Positions 33,565-41,443 of a stretch of 41,624 nucleotides of DNA are shown piece after piece. Positions within the stretch are counted from its first letter, which is position 1; each line of letters opens with the position of its first letter. This DNA is from Lachnospiraceae bacterium. GTDB lineage: Bacteria > Bacillota > Clostridia > Lachnospirales > Lachnospiraceae. The notes beneath the pieces were generated by a model, which saw only the letters and a list, made by a program, of their open reading frames with translations, did no database searches and was not told the DNA's origin. The position numbers and the translations under genes were made by a program. The DNA is taken from assembly GCA_011958945.1 (NCBI GenBank), contig BLLT01000008.1:1-41624 (forward strand), read 5' to 3'.

Positions 33565-33682
33565 GCATCCTAATGGTATGGGCGGATCAATCCACGGAAA
33601 TCAATTTTCAGGTGCAGTTGGGTGATGTGTTTCCCGGCTGCACCTGAAAATTACTTTTTGTGGACGCCCGATCTCGGGATGC
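33565..33682 (+). ncRNA. Long imperfect hairpin, candidate structured RNA or composite terminator
   Basis: The core AATTTTCAGGTGCAG (33603-33617) and CTGCACCTGAAAATT (33638-33652) is a perfect 15-bp stem with a 20-nt loop. Outward, CCACGGAAA (33590-33598) pairs with TTTTTGTGG (33655-33663), with two wobbles. Then GGGCG pairs with CGCCC, and GCATCC (33565-33570) with GGATGC (33677-33682). The arms span 118 nt with small bulges. A ribosome would read the outer left arm through the 7-codon frame that starts in repeat copy C. It could be a terminator (ACTTTTTG after the core), an attenuator or a non-autonomous element. Confidence 0.5.
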
Positions 33683-33711
33683 TTGACTTTTAAATTGTTT
33701 GGTTATAGAAT
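33683..33711 (+). promoter_or_regulatory. Promoter of the phosphonate/surface-polymer operon
   Basis: TTGACT (33683-33688), a 17-bp spacer and TAGAAT (33706-33711) form a good sigma-A promoter. It begins one base after the long hairpin and leaves a leader of about 105 nt before the small gene at 33828. Confidence 0.7.
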
Positions 33712-33827
33712 AAACTGTATCCTTTGTCAAGGACAATTTTTTGCCTCATGCGAAGATGCCGTTGCTATGGGCGGCGGAAACCGTGAACAGTAACAAGAGA
33801 TTATTTTCCACGAAAAGGAGGAAGACT

Positions 33828-34085
33828 ATGAAAAGAAAAAAGGGACTTGCAGTCCTTAAATTTATGTATTTTTTTACCTGCTTCTTTTTCCTGTTTAGCA
33901 ATTATGCGCATGCATATATTGACCCGTCAGCAGTTACCTATGTAATACAGGCTGTAGCAGGCGTATGTATAGCGGTAGGTGCGGCATGCACCGTTTACAG
34001 GCATAAGATAGCGAAGTTTTTCCGCAAAATGAAGAAAAAGCACAGCAAGAAGCAGAGCAATAAGGAAAAGGAATCCAATGAATAG
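33828..34085 (+). CDS. Small secreted/membrane protein with AYIDPS motif
   Basis: The 85-residue protein starts with a basic signal-like segment (KRKKGLAVLKFMYFFTCFFF, cleavage or anchoring near YAHA). It continues with AYIDPSAVTYVIQAVAG, a second hydrophobic helix, and ends in a lysine-rich cytoplasmic-type tail. Small proteins with the AYIDPxxxxY pattern are often found beside polysaccharide and teichoic-acid genes, though I know of no assigned role. AAGGAGGAAGACT supports ATG 33828. It overlaps the YidC-fusion gene by 8 bp, so the two are coupled and the products probably act together. The longer frame from 33741 adds non-family sequence. Confidence 0.78.
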   Translation: MKRKKGLAVLKFMYFFTCFFFLFSNYAHAYIDPSAVTYVIQAVAGVCIAVGAACTVYRHKIAKFFRKMKKKHSKKQSNKEKESNE

Positions 34086-36021
34086 TATAATTAATTTGAT
34101 TGGCGATGCCTTGGGATGGCTGATGTATTTCAGCTATAATTTTTTGCAGGATTATTTTTGGGCGATTTTATTTTTCACCTTTTTAACGAAGATTGTATTG
34201 TTTCCGGTTTCTCTTATGGTGCAGAAAAATTCGATTAAGATGGTGAAATTACAGCCGGAAATTAATTTTATTAAAGCAAAGTATTTTGGAAACAGCGAAA
34301 AGATATCGGAAGAGCAATATGAATTATACAAAAGGGAGCACTATCAGCCGTTAGCTGACCTGATTCCCTTAATCCTCCAGCTGGTTTTGCTGATGGGGGT
34401 TATCAATGTGATAAATGACCCGGCCAGGCATATTTTCCGGTCAGGAGCAGGAACTTTGGATACCATGGCGTTGGGGATGGATTTATCTTCCATACCGGCA
34501 GAAACCGGGGGGATTACATTTTTAATTCCTCTTATAGCCGCCCTTTCGGCCTGGTTTATGTGCTTTATACAGAATCATATCAATGTGCTTCAATCGGAGC
34601 AGAGCAAGATAAATCAATATGGCACTATGATATTGTCCATCGGTTTATCTTTATACTTAGGCTTTTTTGTAAAAACGGGGGTTGGCATCTATTGGACATG
34701 CAGCAACCTTCTTTCTGTTGCCCAGCTGTATTTGCTGAATATCCTTATGAATCCCAGGAAATATATTGACTATGATGCATTGGAAAAGAGCAGGAAGGAA
34801 CTGGAGGAAAGTTCTGCTTTTTATAAATCTTCTGCCAAGAAATTATTTGAAAAAGATCCTTACCGGAAGCGGGAGAAGGCTGATTATAAACGTTTTTTTA
34901 AGGACTATGAGATGCAGATAATGTTTTATTCCGAAAAAAATGGGTTTTACAAATATTTTCAGAATATTATCGAATATCTGCTGGAAAATACAGATGTGGT
35001 TATTAACTATGTGACCAGCGACCCGGAGGATAGGGTTTTTCAGATGGCAAGCGACAGGTTTCGTCCATTTTACATCGGAGAGCACAAGTTAATCGTCCTT
35101 ATGATGAAGGTGGAAGCGGATATTGTAGTGATGACAACGCCCGATTTGGAAAACTTCCATATTAAAAGGTCTCTGGTGCGTAAGGACAACGAATATATTT
35201 ATGTTCCCCATGATGTGAACAGCCCTAACCTTACGTTCCACAAAGATGCGCTGGACCATTTCGATACGATTTTTTCTTCCGGATATTTGTGTACGGAGGA
35301 ACTTCGTAAAAGGGAAGAGATGTACCATCTGCCCAAAAAGAATATTATACCATGGGGTTCAGGCGTCATCGACAATATGATTCAGTCATATGAAAAGATG
35401 GAAAAGCGTAACAAAACGGCAAAGGAAATACTGATTGCACCTTCATGGCAGAAGGATAATATTCTTTCCTCCTGCATCGAAGAAATCCTGGATTCCCTGG
35501 ATGGGCTGGGATATAATATTATTGTCAGGCCCCATCCCCAGTTCGTTCGCCACGAAGCCGGCAGGCTGGAGCAACTGCGCCAGAAATACCAAATGGATTC
35601 CCGCAGCGATATGGAACTGCAGACGGATTTTTCCTCCAACAATACCGTATACGAAGCGGATTTGGTAATTACGGACTGGTCGAGTATTGCGTTTGAATAT
35701 TCTTTTGCCACCTTGAAGCCGGCTTTGTTTATCAATACGCCTATGAAGGTGATGAATGAAGATTATAAGGAATTAGGCATTACACCGATTGATGTGGAAC
35801 TTCGCAGCGAAATTGGCAAAAGTATTGATTTGGACAATCTGAAGGCATTGCCGGAGGTGGTTCATGAACTGTTAAGCAGCAGCCAATTTTCCAGTGACAG
35901 CCTGAAGGCGATTCGGGAAAAATATATCTACAACATCGGTGCCAGCAGCCAGGCCGGCGGTGATTATATTATAGAAAGGCTGCATTACTTTGAGGAAAAG
36001 CATAAAGAAGAGGACGACTGA
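34078..36021 (+). CDS. Fusion of YidC/Oxa1-like membrane domain with CDP-glycerol glycerophosphotransferase-like domain
   Basis: Residues 1-235 resemble YidC/Oxa1: AILFFTFLTKIVLFPVSLMV, then the charged hairpin KNSIKMVKLQPEINFIKAKY and PLILQLVLLMGVINVI, with five or so membrane helices. The groove arginine of YidC is replaced by Lys (FLTKIVLFP). After a charged linker, residues 280-640 resemble TagF/TarF-type transferases (EHKLIVLMMKVEADIVVMTT, VPHDVNSPNL, IIVRPHPQF, ADLVITDWSSIAFEYS). These normally transfer polyol phosphates from CDP-alcohols to surface polymers. The fusion puts a membrane-lipid-handling scaffold on a transferase. It overlaps the small gene upstream and is followed by phosphonate genes, which suggests transfer of a CDP-activated phosphonate or glycerol unit. 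Confidence 0.85.
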   Translation: MNSIINLIGDALGWLMYFSYNFLQDYFWAILFFTFLTKIVLFPVSLMVQKNSIKMVKLQPEINFIKAKYFGNSEKISEEQYELYKREHYQPLADLIPLILQLVLLMGVINVINDPARHIFRSGAGTLDTMALGMDLSSIPAETGGITFLIPLIAALSAWFMCFIQNHINVLQSEQSKINQYGTMILSIGLSLYLGFFVKTGVGIYWTCSNLLSVAQLYLLNILMNPRKYIDYDALEKSRKELEESSAFYKSSAKKLFEKDPYRKREKADYKRFFKDYEMQIMFYSEKNGFYKYFQNIIEYLLENTDVVINYVTSDPEDRVFQMASDRFRPFYIGEHKLIVLMMKVEADIVVMTTPDLENFHIKRSLVRKDNEYIYVPHDVNSPNLTFHKDALDHFDTIFSSGYLCTEELRKREEMYHLPKKNIIPWGSGVIDNMIQSYEKMEKRNKTAKEILIAPSWQKDNILSSCIEEILDSLDGLGYNIIVRPHPQFVRHEAGRLEQLRQKYQMDSRSDMELQTDFSSNNTVYEADLVITDWSSIAFEYSFATLKPALFINTPMKVMNEDYKELGITPIDVELRSEIGKSIDLDNLKALPEVVHELLSSSQFSSDSLKAIREKYIYNIGASSQAGGDYIIERLHYFEEKHKEEDD

Positions 36022-36077
36022 TGGCAGTTTTTTCCTTATAGGATTCTGGTATCAAAAGCCTTGGCTGCGGAAAGGAT

Positions 36078-37259
36078 ATGGATATTTGTATGCAGACAGA
36101 ACACATAAATGGGGGCAAAGGACAACAGGGGTATATCAAAAGAAATGTCCTGTTAAATCCTGGCCCTGCAACAACCACCGATACAGTAAAGATGGCTCAG
36201 GTAGTGCCCGATATCTGCCCAAGGGAAAAGGAATTTGCCTCCATGATGAAGCAGATGAGGGAGGATTTGGTCCGTATCGTCCATGGGGATTTGGAGAAGT
36301 ATACATCGGTTCTTTTCTGCGGCTCCGGAACTATCAATATTGATATATGCCTGAATTCCCTCCTGCCGGAAGGAAAGAAGATATTAGTGATAAATAATGG
36401 TGCATACAGTGCCCGGGCTGTGGAGATATGTGAATATTATCAGCTGCCTTTTATGAATCTGCAGTTTCCCATGGATGAACTGCCGGATTTGGATTTGGTG
36501 GAAAGGGTATTGAAAGAAAACCCCGATATTGGGTTGGTTCATACGACACACAATGAGACGGGAACGGGTATTTTGAACCCCATCCGGGAAATCGGAGCGC
36601 TGGTTCATAAATATGATGCGGTATTTACCGTGGATACTACATCTACCTACGCTATGAGGCCCATTCATATAGAAGAAGATAATATTGATTTTTGCATGGC
36701 TTCCGCGCAAAAAGGGCTTATGGCAATGACCGGCCTGTCATTTATTGTCGGGAACAGGGAAATGATTGAGAAGTCGGCGGGATATCCGAAGCGCTCTTAT
36801 TACTGCAATCTGTATTTGCAGTATCATTTCTTCGAAACCACCGGAGAAATGCATTTTACTCCTCCCGTTCAGACTATATATGCCGCAAGGCAGGCAATTG
36901 ACGAATATTTTGAAGAAGGGGAAGAGGCGAAATGGCAGCGGCATTTAAGCGTCTTTCATGCCATTCATGAAGGGCTTGAAAAGCTGGGTTTTCATGATAT
37001 TATAAAGAGGGAATGGCAGGCAGGCCTTGTGGTGGCCGTCAGATACCCGGACGATGCTAACTGGGATTTTGAAAAAGTTCATGATTATTGTTATGAGAGA
37101 GGATTTACTATATATCCGGGAAAGATAGCTTCTCAGAGCACCTTCCGCTTATGTGCCCTGGGCGCTATTACGGCGAAGGATATTGAAGACTTTTTCCGGG
37201 TATTTGAAGAGGCATTAAGGAACTTGAATGTAGAAATTCCGATTTGCTATGAAGATTAA
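36078..37259 (+). CDS. phnW: 2-Aminoethylphosphonate aminotransferase (class V, PhnW/AepZ-like)
   Basis: This PLP enzyme interconverts phosphonoacetaldehyde and 2-aminoethylphosphonate (AEP). The family opening is LLNPGPATTTDTVKMAQVVP and DICPREKEF. The substrate and PLP region includes FCGSGTINIDICL and VHTTHNETGTGILNP, and the cofactor lysine is in ASAQKGLMAMTGLSF. In a setting with PEP mutase it should run in the biosynthetic direction. ATG 36078 has AAAGG two bases upstream; ATG 36090 is an alternative. The gene starts 56 bp after the YidC-fusion gene. A phosphonopyruvate aminotransferase role (to phosphonoalanine) cannot be ruled out, since no decarboxylase gene is seen. Confidence 0.85.
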   Translation: MDICMQTEHINGGKGQQGYIKRNVLLNPGPATTTDTVKMAQVVPDICPREKEFASMMKQMREDLVRIVHGDLEKYTSVLFCGSGTINIDICLNSLLPEGKKILVINNGAYSARAVEICEYYQLPFMNLQFPMDELPDLDLVERVLKENPDIGLVHTTHNETGTGILNPIREIGALVHKYDAVFTVDTTSTYAMRPIHIEEDNIDFCMASAQKGLMAMTGLSFIVGNREMIEKSAGYPKRSYYCNLYLQYHFFETTGEMHFTPPVQTIYAARQAIDEYFEEGEEAKWQRHLSVFHAIHEGLEKLGFHDIIKREWQAGLVVAVRYPDDANWDFEKVHDYCYERGFTIYPGKIASQSTFRLCALGAITAKDIEDFFRVFEEALRNLNVEIPICYED

Positions 37260-37268
37260 CCTGTGAAG

Positions 37269-37362
37269 CAGGTTTGCGCCTGCGTTGTATCCAAAAACTT
37301 GCCATGGGCAAACTTCGGCAATGCTGGGCTATACTTGCGGCGCAGAAATGGAGTGAAAAATG
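37269..37362 (+). repeat. Structured start-codon-proximal repeat, copy D
   Basis: CAGGTTTGCG (37269-37278) pairs imperfectly with CAAAAACTTG (37292-37301). The loop segment CTGCGTTGT (37280-37288) pairs over nine positions with GCGGCGCAG (37337-37345), including three G-T wobbles. About 20 nt are inserted between the halves compared with copy C. The 3' end, CGCAGAAATGG then GTGAAAAATG, places the last ATG (37360) as the start of the PEP mutase gene. It fills the whole gap after phnW. Confidence 0.72.
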
Positions 37363-38655
37363 AGTAAAGTATATGCATGCTTTTGCACGGACATTATACA
37401 TGAGGGGCATCTTAATATTTTGAAGGAGGCCAATAAATATGGAGATGTGATCGTTGGAATCCTCAGCGATAGGGCAATGATAAAGTATAACCGTTTTCCC
37501 ACCATTTCCATGGAGGAACGGAAGAAAATAGTGGAAGAGACAGGCTTGGTGTCGGAGGTGACCGTGCAGGATGAAATTATGTACGATACCATCATTGGGA
37601 GATTAAAGCCCGACTATGTCATTCATGGCGACAACTGGTGCAAAGGCCCGGAAAGCGCCATTAGAATCAATGTGATAAAGAACCTGAACCGGTATGGCGG
37701 AAAGCTGATTGAGGTGGGCTATACTTATAATGAAAACGTGAAAAAAATCGATGATAATATGAAGGAAAAGTTGGCTATGCCGGAATTTAGGAGGAAAAGG
37801 CTTCGCCAGCTTTTGAAGTTGTGCCCTATTGTGAAAGCCATAGAAACCCACAGCGGCCTGACAGGCCTGATTGCGGAGAAGACAATCGTGGAGCACAACG
37901 GGGAATTCGACCAGTTTGATGCCATGTGGCTGTCCAGCCTTTGTGATTCTACGGCGAAGGGAAAGCCGGATATTGAACTGGTGGATATGTCGTCCAGGAT
38001 ACGTACGATAGACGATGTTATGGAGGTGACTACTAAGCCTATTATTCTGGACGGGGATACCGGTGGGCTGGTAGAACATTTTATTTATAATATCCGTACA
38101 CTGGAACGCATGGGAGTGTCGGCGGTTATTATAGAGGACAAAACAGGGCTTAAAAAGAATTCGCTGTTCGGCACAGAGGTGGCTCAGACACAGGATTCTA
38201 TCGAAAATTTTTGTGAAAAAATCAGTGCGGGGAAAAATGCCCAGAGAACTGAGGAATTTATGATCATTGCCCGGATTGAAAGCTTGATTTTGGAAAAAGG
38301 GCAGGAAGACGCCTTAGAGAGGGCTTTGGCTTATGTAAAGGCGGGGGCGGATGGTATTATGATTCATTCCAGGAAGAAGTCGCCGGATGAGATTTTTGCA
38401 TTCTGCGATGCTTTCCGGAAGGAAGACCCGGATACTCCGATTGTTGTAGTTCCCACATCTTTTAACAGTGTAACGGAGACGGAATTAAAACAACATGGGG
38501 TGAATATTGTGATTTACGCAAATCAACTGACACGCAGCGCTTTTCCGGCAATGCAGAATACGGCTATGGAAATATTGAAGAACCATAGGGCGCTGGAGGT
38601 GGATGACAGGTTGATGCCCTTTAAAGAAATTATTACGTTGATTGATGATATTTGA
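37360..38655 (+). CDS. Phosphoenolpyruvate mutase with N-terminal cytidylyltransferase domain
   Basis: PEP mutase forms the carbon-phosphorus bond by rearranging phosphoenolpyruvate to phosphonopyruvate. Residues 1-140 are a nucleotidyltransferase of the glycerol-3-phosphate cytidylyltransferase type, with H14-E-G-H17 in CTDIIHEGHL and ISMEERKKIV. Residues 150-431 are PepM, with the diagnostic EDK-x5-NS at 259-268 (EDKTGLKKNS), ILDGDTGG and ARIESLI. The same domain order is known from Fom1 of fosfomycin biosynthesis, where the cytidylyltransferase acts on a later phosphonate intermediate. The gene starts directly at the end of repeat copy D. No phosphonopyruvate decarboxylase, normally needed to pull this unfavourable reaction, is in the window. 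Confidence 0.9.
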   Translation: MSKVYACFCTDIIHEGHLNILKEANKYGDVIVGILSDRAMIKYNRFPTISMEERKKIVEETGLVSEVTVQDEIMYDTIIGRLKPDYVIHGDNWCKGPESAIRINVIKNLNRYGGKLIEVGYTYNENVKKIDDNMKEKLAMPEFRRKRLRQLLKLCPIVKAIETHSGLTGLIAEKTIVEHNGEFDQFDAMWLSSLCDSTAKGKPDIELVDMSSRIRTIDDVMEVTTKPIILDGDTGGLVEHFIYNIRTLERMGVSAVIIEDKTGLKKNSLFGTEVAQTQDSIENFCEKISAGKNAQRTEEFMIIARIESLILEKGQEDALERALAYVKAGADGIMIHSRKKSPDEIFAFCDAFRKEDPDTPIVVVPTSFNSVTETELKQHGVNIVIYANQLTRSAFPAMQNTAMEILKNHRALEVDDRLMPFKEIITLIDDI

Positions 38656-38791
38656 CGGACGATGTATTATGTACGGGAGTGTTCGGGTGGAAAAGTGTGA
38701 AACATTTGGTTGGGAGAATATTCAGCCGGGGTTCTTGGTTTCGCAATTACCTAATGACATTCTCTGTAGGGAAGGAGAATGGCGGTAACGT

Positions 38792-39511
38792 ATGGATAGG
38801 AAAATCGGCATAATTATGGCGGCAGGAATCGGAAGCAGGATGCGCCCTATTACGGAAACGATTCCCAAACCTTTGGTAAAGGTATTTGGGAAACCTTTGA
38901 TTGAAACGGTGATTGACGGCCTTTTGGCGGCCGGCGTGGGGGATATCTATGTGGTGGTCGGTTATTTGAAGGAGAGTTTCGCCGTTCTGCCCAAGAAGTA
39001 CCCGCAGATAAAGCTGGTGGACAATAACGATTACTTGGAAAAGAATAATATTTCTTCTATATATGCGGCAAAAGATGTGCTGGGCACGGCAGATTGTTTC
39101 ATCTGCGAGGCGGATCTGCTGATTTCGGATTCGTCGATTTTTATGAAAAACCTGGATGAGTCCTGTTATTTCGGGAAAATGGTGATGGGCAATTCCGATG
39201 ATTGGGTATTCGAATTGGAGGATGATTATATTTCCAGGGTGAAAAAGGGCGGGCAGGACACCTACAATATGGTGGGCATCTCTTATTTTACGAAGTCGGA
39301 CAGCCTGGTCCTTCGGGATAAAATCGTGGAAGCCTATGGGCAGGAGGAAAGTTCCGATCTGTTCTGGGATGAAGTGGTGGATGCGAATTTGCAGGAACTG
39401 CGGCTGAGGGTGGAGCCCGTGGAAGAAGGGCAGATTGTGGAAATCGATACGGTGGAGGAACTGCTGGCGATAGACCCTGGTGCAGCTTTGCAGGGAAAGC
39501 TTGCAGATTGA
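38792..39511 (+). CDS. CTP-dependent nucleotidyltransferase, LicC/PntC-like (phosphocholine or AEP cytidylyltransferase)
   Basis: The 239-residue protein opens with GIIMAAGIGSRMRPITETIPKPLV, the sugar-nucleotidyltransferase signature (here written across GxGxRxxPxTxxxPKP). It has NNISSIYAAKDVL and CEADLLISD, typical of LicC-type phosphocholine cytidylyltransferases and the related AEP cytidylyltransferase PntC. Next to PepM and AEP aminotransferase the best guess is CTP plus AEP giving CDP/CMP-AEP, an activated headgroup. GGCGGT at 5-nt spacing precedes the ATG. It is 136 bp after the PepM gene with no terminator between, and 9 bp before the membrane transferase gene. Choline as substrate remains possible. 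Confidence 0.8.
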   Translation: MDRKIGIIMAAGIGSRMRPITETIPKPLVKVFGKPLIETVIDGLLAAGVGDIYVVVGYLKESFAVLPKKYPQIKLVDNNDYLEKNNISSIYAAKDVLGTADCFICEADLLISDSSIFMKNLDESCYFGKMVMGNSDDWVFELEDDYISRVKKGGQDTYNMVGISYFTKSDSLVLRDKIVEAYGQEESSDLFWDEVVDANLQELRLRVEPVEEGQIVEIDTVEELLAIDPGAALQGKLAD

Positions 39512-39520
39512 GGAAAGGGC

Positions 39521-41260
39521 ATGGTTATTGATATGAAAGAGAAAATATTTACAAAAGAAAGAATAAAGAATATTGGAATAGGTTTTCTGATATGCTTTTT
39601 GTTTACATTTATGCTGATGATTTTTGGGCCTGCAGAAATTTATTTCGTAAATGTGGCGGAGTTTAAGTTTGTGTATGGCGAATTCGTGTGGATTTTATCC
39701 GGGATTGCGCTTGTTGGCGCGGTTTTGGCGGGTCTTATTTCGGCTTTTCTTCCGGCAGCAGCCAGGAAAATTCTGTGGTCTGTCCTGTTTGGATTATCGA
39801 TAGCCGGCTATGCGCAGGTTATGTTTATCAATGAAGGCTTGGATTTGCTGGGAATGAACCCGGAAGGTTATCAGGTAGAGAGCGGGCAGGCGGCAGTCAA
39901 TGGCATTATATGGCTGGTGATAGTGGCGCTGGTGACTGCTTTTTCCTTTTGGAAGGAAAAAATCTGGCAGAGCCTGGTTTGCTTTGGGGCGGTTTTTCTA
40001 ATCGGTATCCAGTCGGTGGCGTGGGTTTCCCTAATGCTGTCAGCGGAGGATGCGGCATATAAATATGAGGAAGGCGAGTGGTATCTTTCCGGGGAAAGCC
40101 AGTTTATGGTATCGGCCAATAAAAATATTATTGTAATTGTGCTGGATTATTTCAGCAATCAATACGTAGAGCCGGCTATGGAAAAATATCCCGATTTGCT
40201 GGATTGTATGAATGATTTTACTTACTATAACAATACGGACTGCACATATTTCGGCACTTATCCGTCCATTGCCCATATTTTATCCGGCTCGGAGGTGGAC
40301 CCTTCTATCCCGGTCAATGAGTGGACATCAAAGATATGGCAGGATGAAAAGGCACAGGGGTTTTATCAGGCATTGCGGGATCAGGATTATGTGTGCAATA
40401 TTTATACCCCGGACAGCAATATGATTTGCGGGATGAATAGCCCGGAGATTTTAAAACAATTGTTCTCTAATGTTACCAATGAAGGCCAGGATTTTAATGT
40501 GGATTATGGCCTGCTTACTAAGACTATGATTAAAATGTCTGGCTACCGTATGTTTCCATACGCGGTAAAGCCATACCTTTATACGAATGTGGATGAATAT
40601 TCGGAAATCATGGTGTCCAAAAGCCGGGGCGTAAGCCATGAGAACCACCGCTATTACGGTCATTTGACGGAGGAGCGCCTAAAGGCGGACGATGAGTCGA
40701 ATTATTATATTTTCCAGCATCTGTCGGGAGCCCATAATTATAATATTGACGAAAACTGTCAATTGAAAGAGGAATCTACCTTGGAAGAAACCGCAAAGGG
40801 GTGTATGGTGCTTGTGGAGGAATATTTTAATCAGTTAAAGGAACTGGGGGTTTATGATGACGCCACGATTATCGTGACATCGGATCATGGCGGCCCGAGG
40901 GATTCCCAGGTAGTATTTTTCATGAAAAATGCCAATGAAACCCATGATGAGATGTTGGTGAGCAGCGCGCCCATTAGTTTGAGCGAACTGCAGGCTACCA
41001 TTGCCCAGGCTGCCGGGATTGATTATACGCCATATGGGCCGGCGGTGAGCGACATTTCGCCAGAACAGCCCCGTGAGAGGACGGTGTGGGTCCGCCTATA
41101 CGTGGATACCCTCCCCTCAGTGCCGAAATATTCCGGGGAAGGGGAAAGCGTATCCAATGCTTACTGCGGATTTACTTATACGGGGGATATTGATGATTTA
41201 TTGGAAAAATATGATGCTGGGCCGGATATTGTAATTCCGGAGACGGATGGGTTTTTCTAA
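39521..41260 (+). CDS. Membrane-anchored alkaline-phosphatase-superfamily (sulfatase/LtaS/EptA-like) protein
   Basis: The 579-residue protein has four to five N-terminal helices (about 15-180), followed by an extracytoplasmic AlkP-superfamily domain. NIIVIVLDYFSNQ holds the first metal Asp, and YFGTYPSIAHILSG carries the likely nucleophile Thr. FQHLSGAHNYN and VTSDHGGPRD hold the later metal ligands. This layout is shared by LtaS, EptA and OpgE-type phospho-headgroup transferases. It ends the operon and could move a phosphoglycerol, phosphoethanolamine or phosphonate headgroup on the surface polymer, or hydrolyse one. AGGA with 6-nt spacing serves ATG 39521; ATG 39533 is also possible. The terminator is at 41392-41443. 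Confidence 0.85.
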   Translation: MVIDMKEKIFTKERIKNIGIGFLICFLFTFMLMIFGPAEIYFVNVAEFKFVYGEFVWILSGIALVGAVLAGLISAFLPAAARKILWSVLFGLSIAGYAQVMFINEGLDLLGMNPEGYQVESGQAAVNGIIWLVIVALVTAFSFWKEKIWQSLVCFGAVFLIGIQSVAWVSLMLSAEDAAYKYEEGEWYLSGESQFMVSANKNIIVIVLDYFSNQYVEPAMEKYPDLLDCMNDFTYYNNTDCTYFGTYPSIAHILSGSEVDPSIPVNEWTSKIWQDEKAQGFYQALRDQDYVCNIYTPDSNMICGMNSPEILKQLFSNVTNEGQDFNVDYGLLTKTMIKMSGYRMFPYAVKPYLYTNVDEYSEIMVSKSRGVSHENHRYYGHLTEERLKADDESNYYIFQHLSGAHNYNIDENCQLKEESTLEETAKGCMVLVEEYFNQLKELGVYDDATIIVTSDHGGPRDSQVVFFMKNANETHDEMLVSSAPISLSELQATIAQAAGIDYTPYGPAVSDISPEQPRERTVWVRLYVDTLPSVPKYSGEGESVSNAYCGFTYTGDIDDLLEKYDAGPDIVIPETDGFF

Positions 41261-41391
41261 ATTATTCCGATATTTTATTCCTGCGGGCAACGAGCCAAGT
41301 GCCGTGCTTAGCATCTTGGCGAATGCCGCGTGGCTTATCTGCTCTTATCTTTATATGGATAAAATTAGAATAAAGAAATTGTCTGGGAGAG

Positions 41392-41443
41392 AATCCCGCT
41401 TCACTGAATGGATTTATGAAAAGCAGTGGAAGCGGGATTTTTT
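41392..41443 (+). terminator. Rho-independent terminator of the phosphonate/surface-polymer operon
   Basis: AATCCCGCTTCACTG (41392-41406) pairs with CAGTGGAAGCGGGATT (41424-41439) with one bulged base, and six T residues end at 41443. The final 364 bp of the window (41261-41624) otherwise hold no supported gene. Only this terminator and a promoter at the very end are visible. Confidence 0.88.

Noticed and set aside
33741-33827. N-terminal extension of the 85-residue protein
   Set aside because: The extension covers the leader and has no ribosome-binding site; AAGGAGG before 33828 and the signal-like start there decide it.
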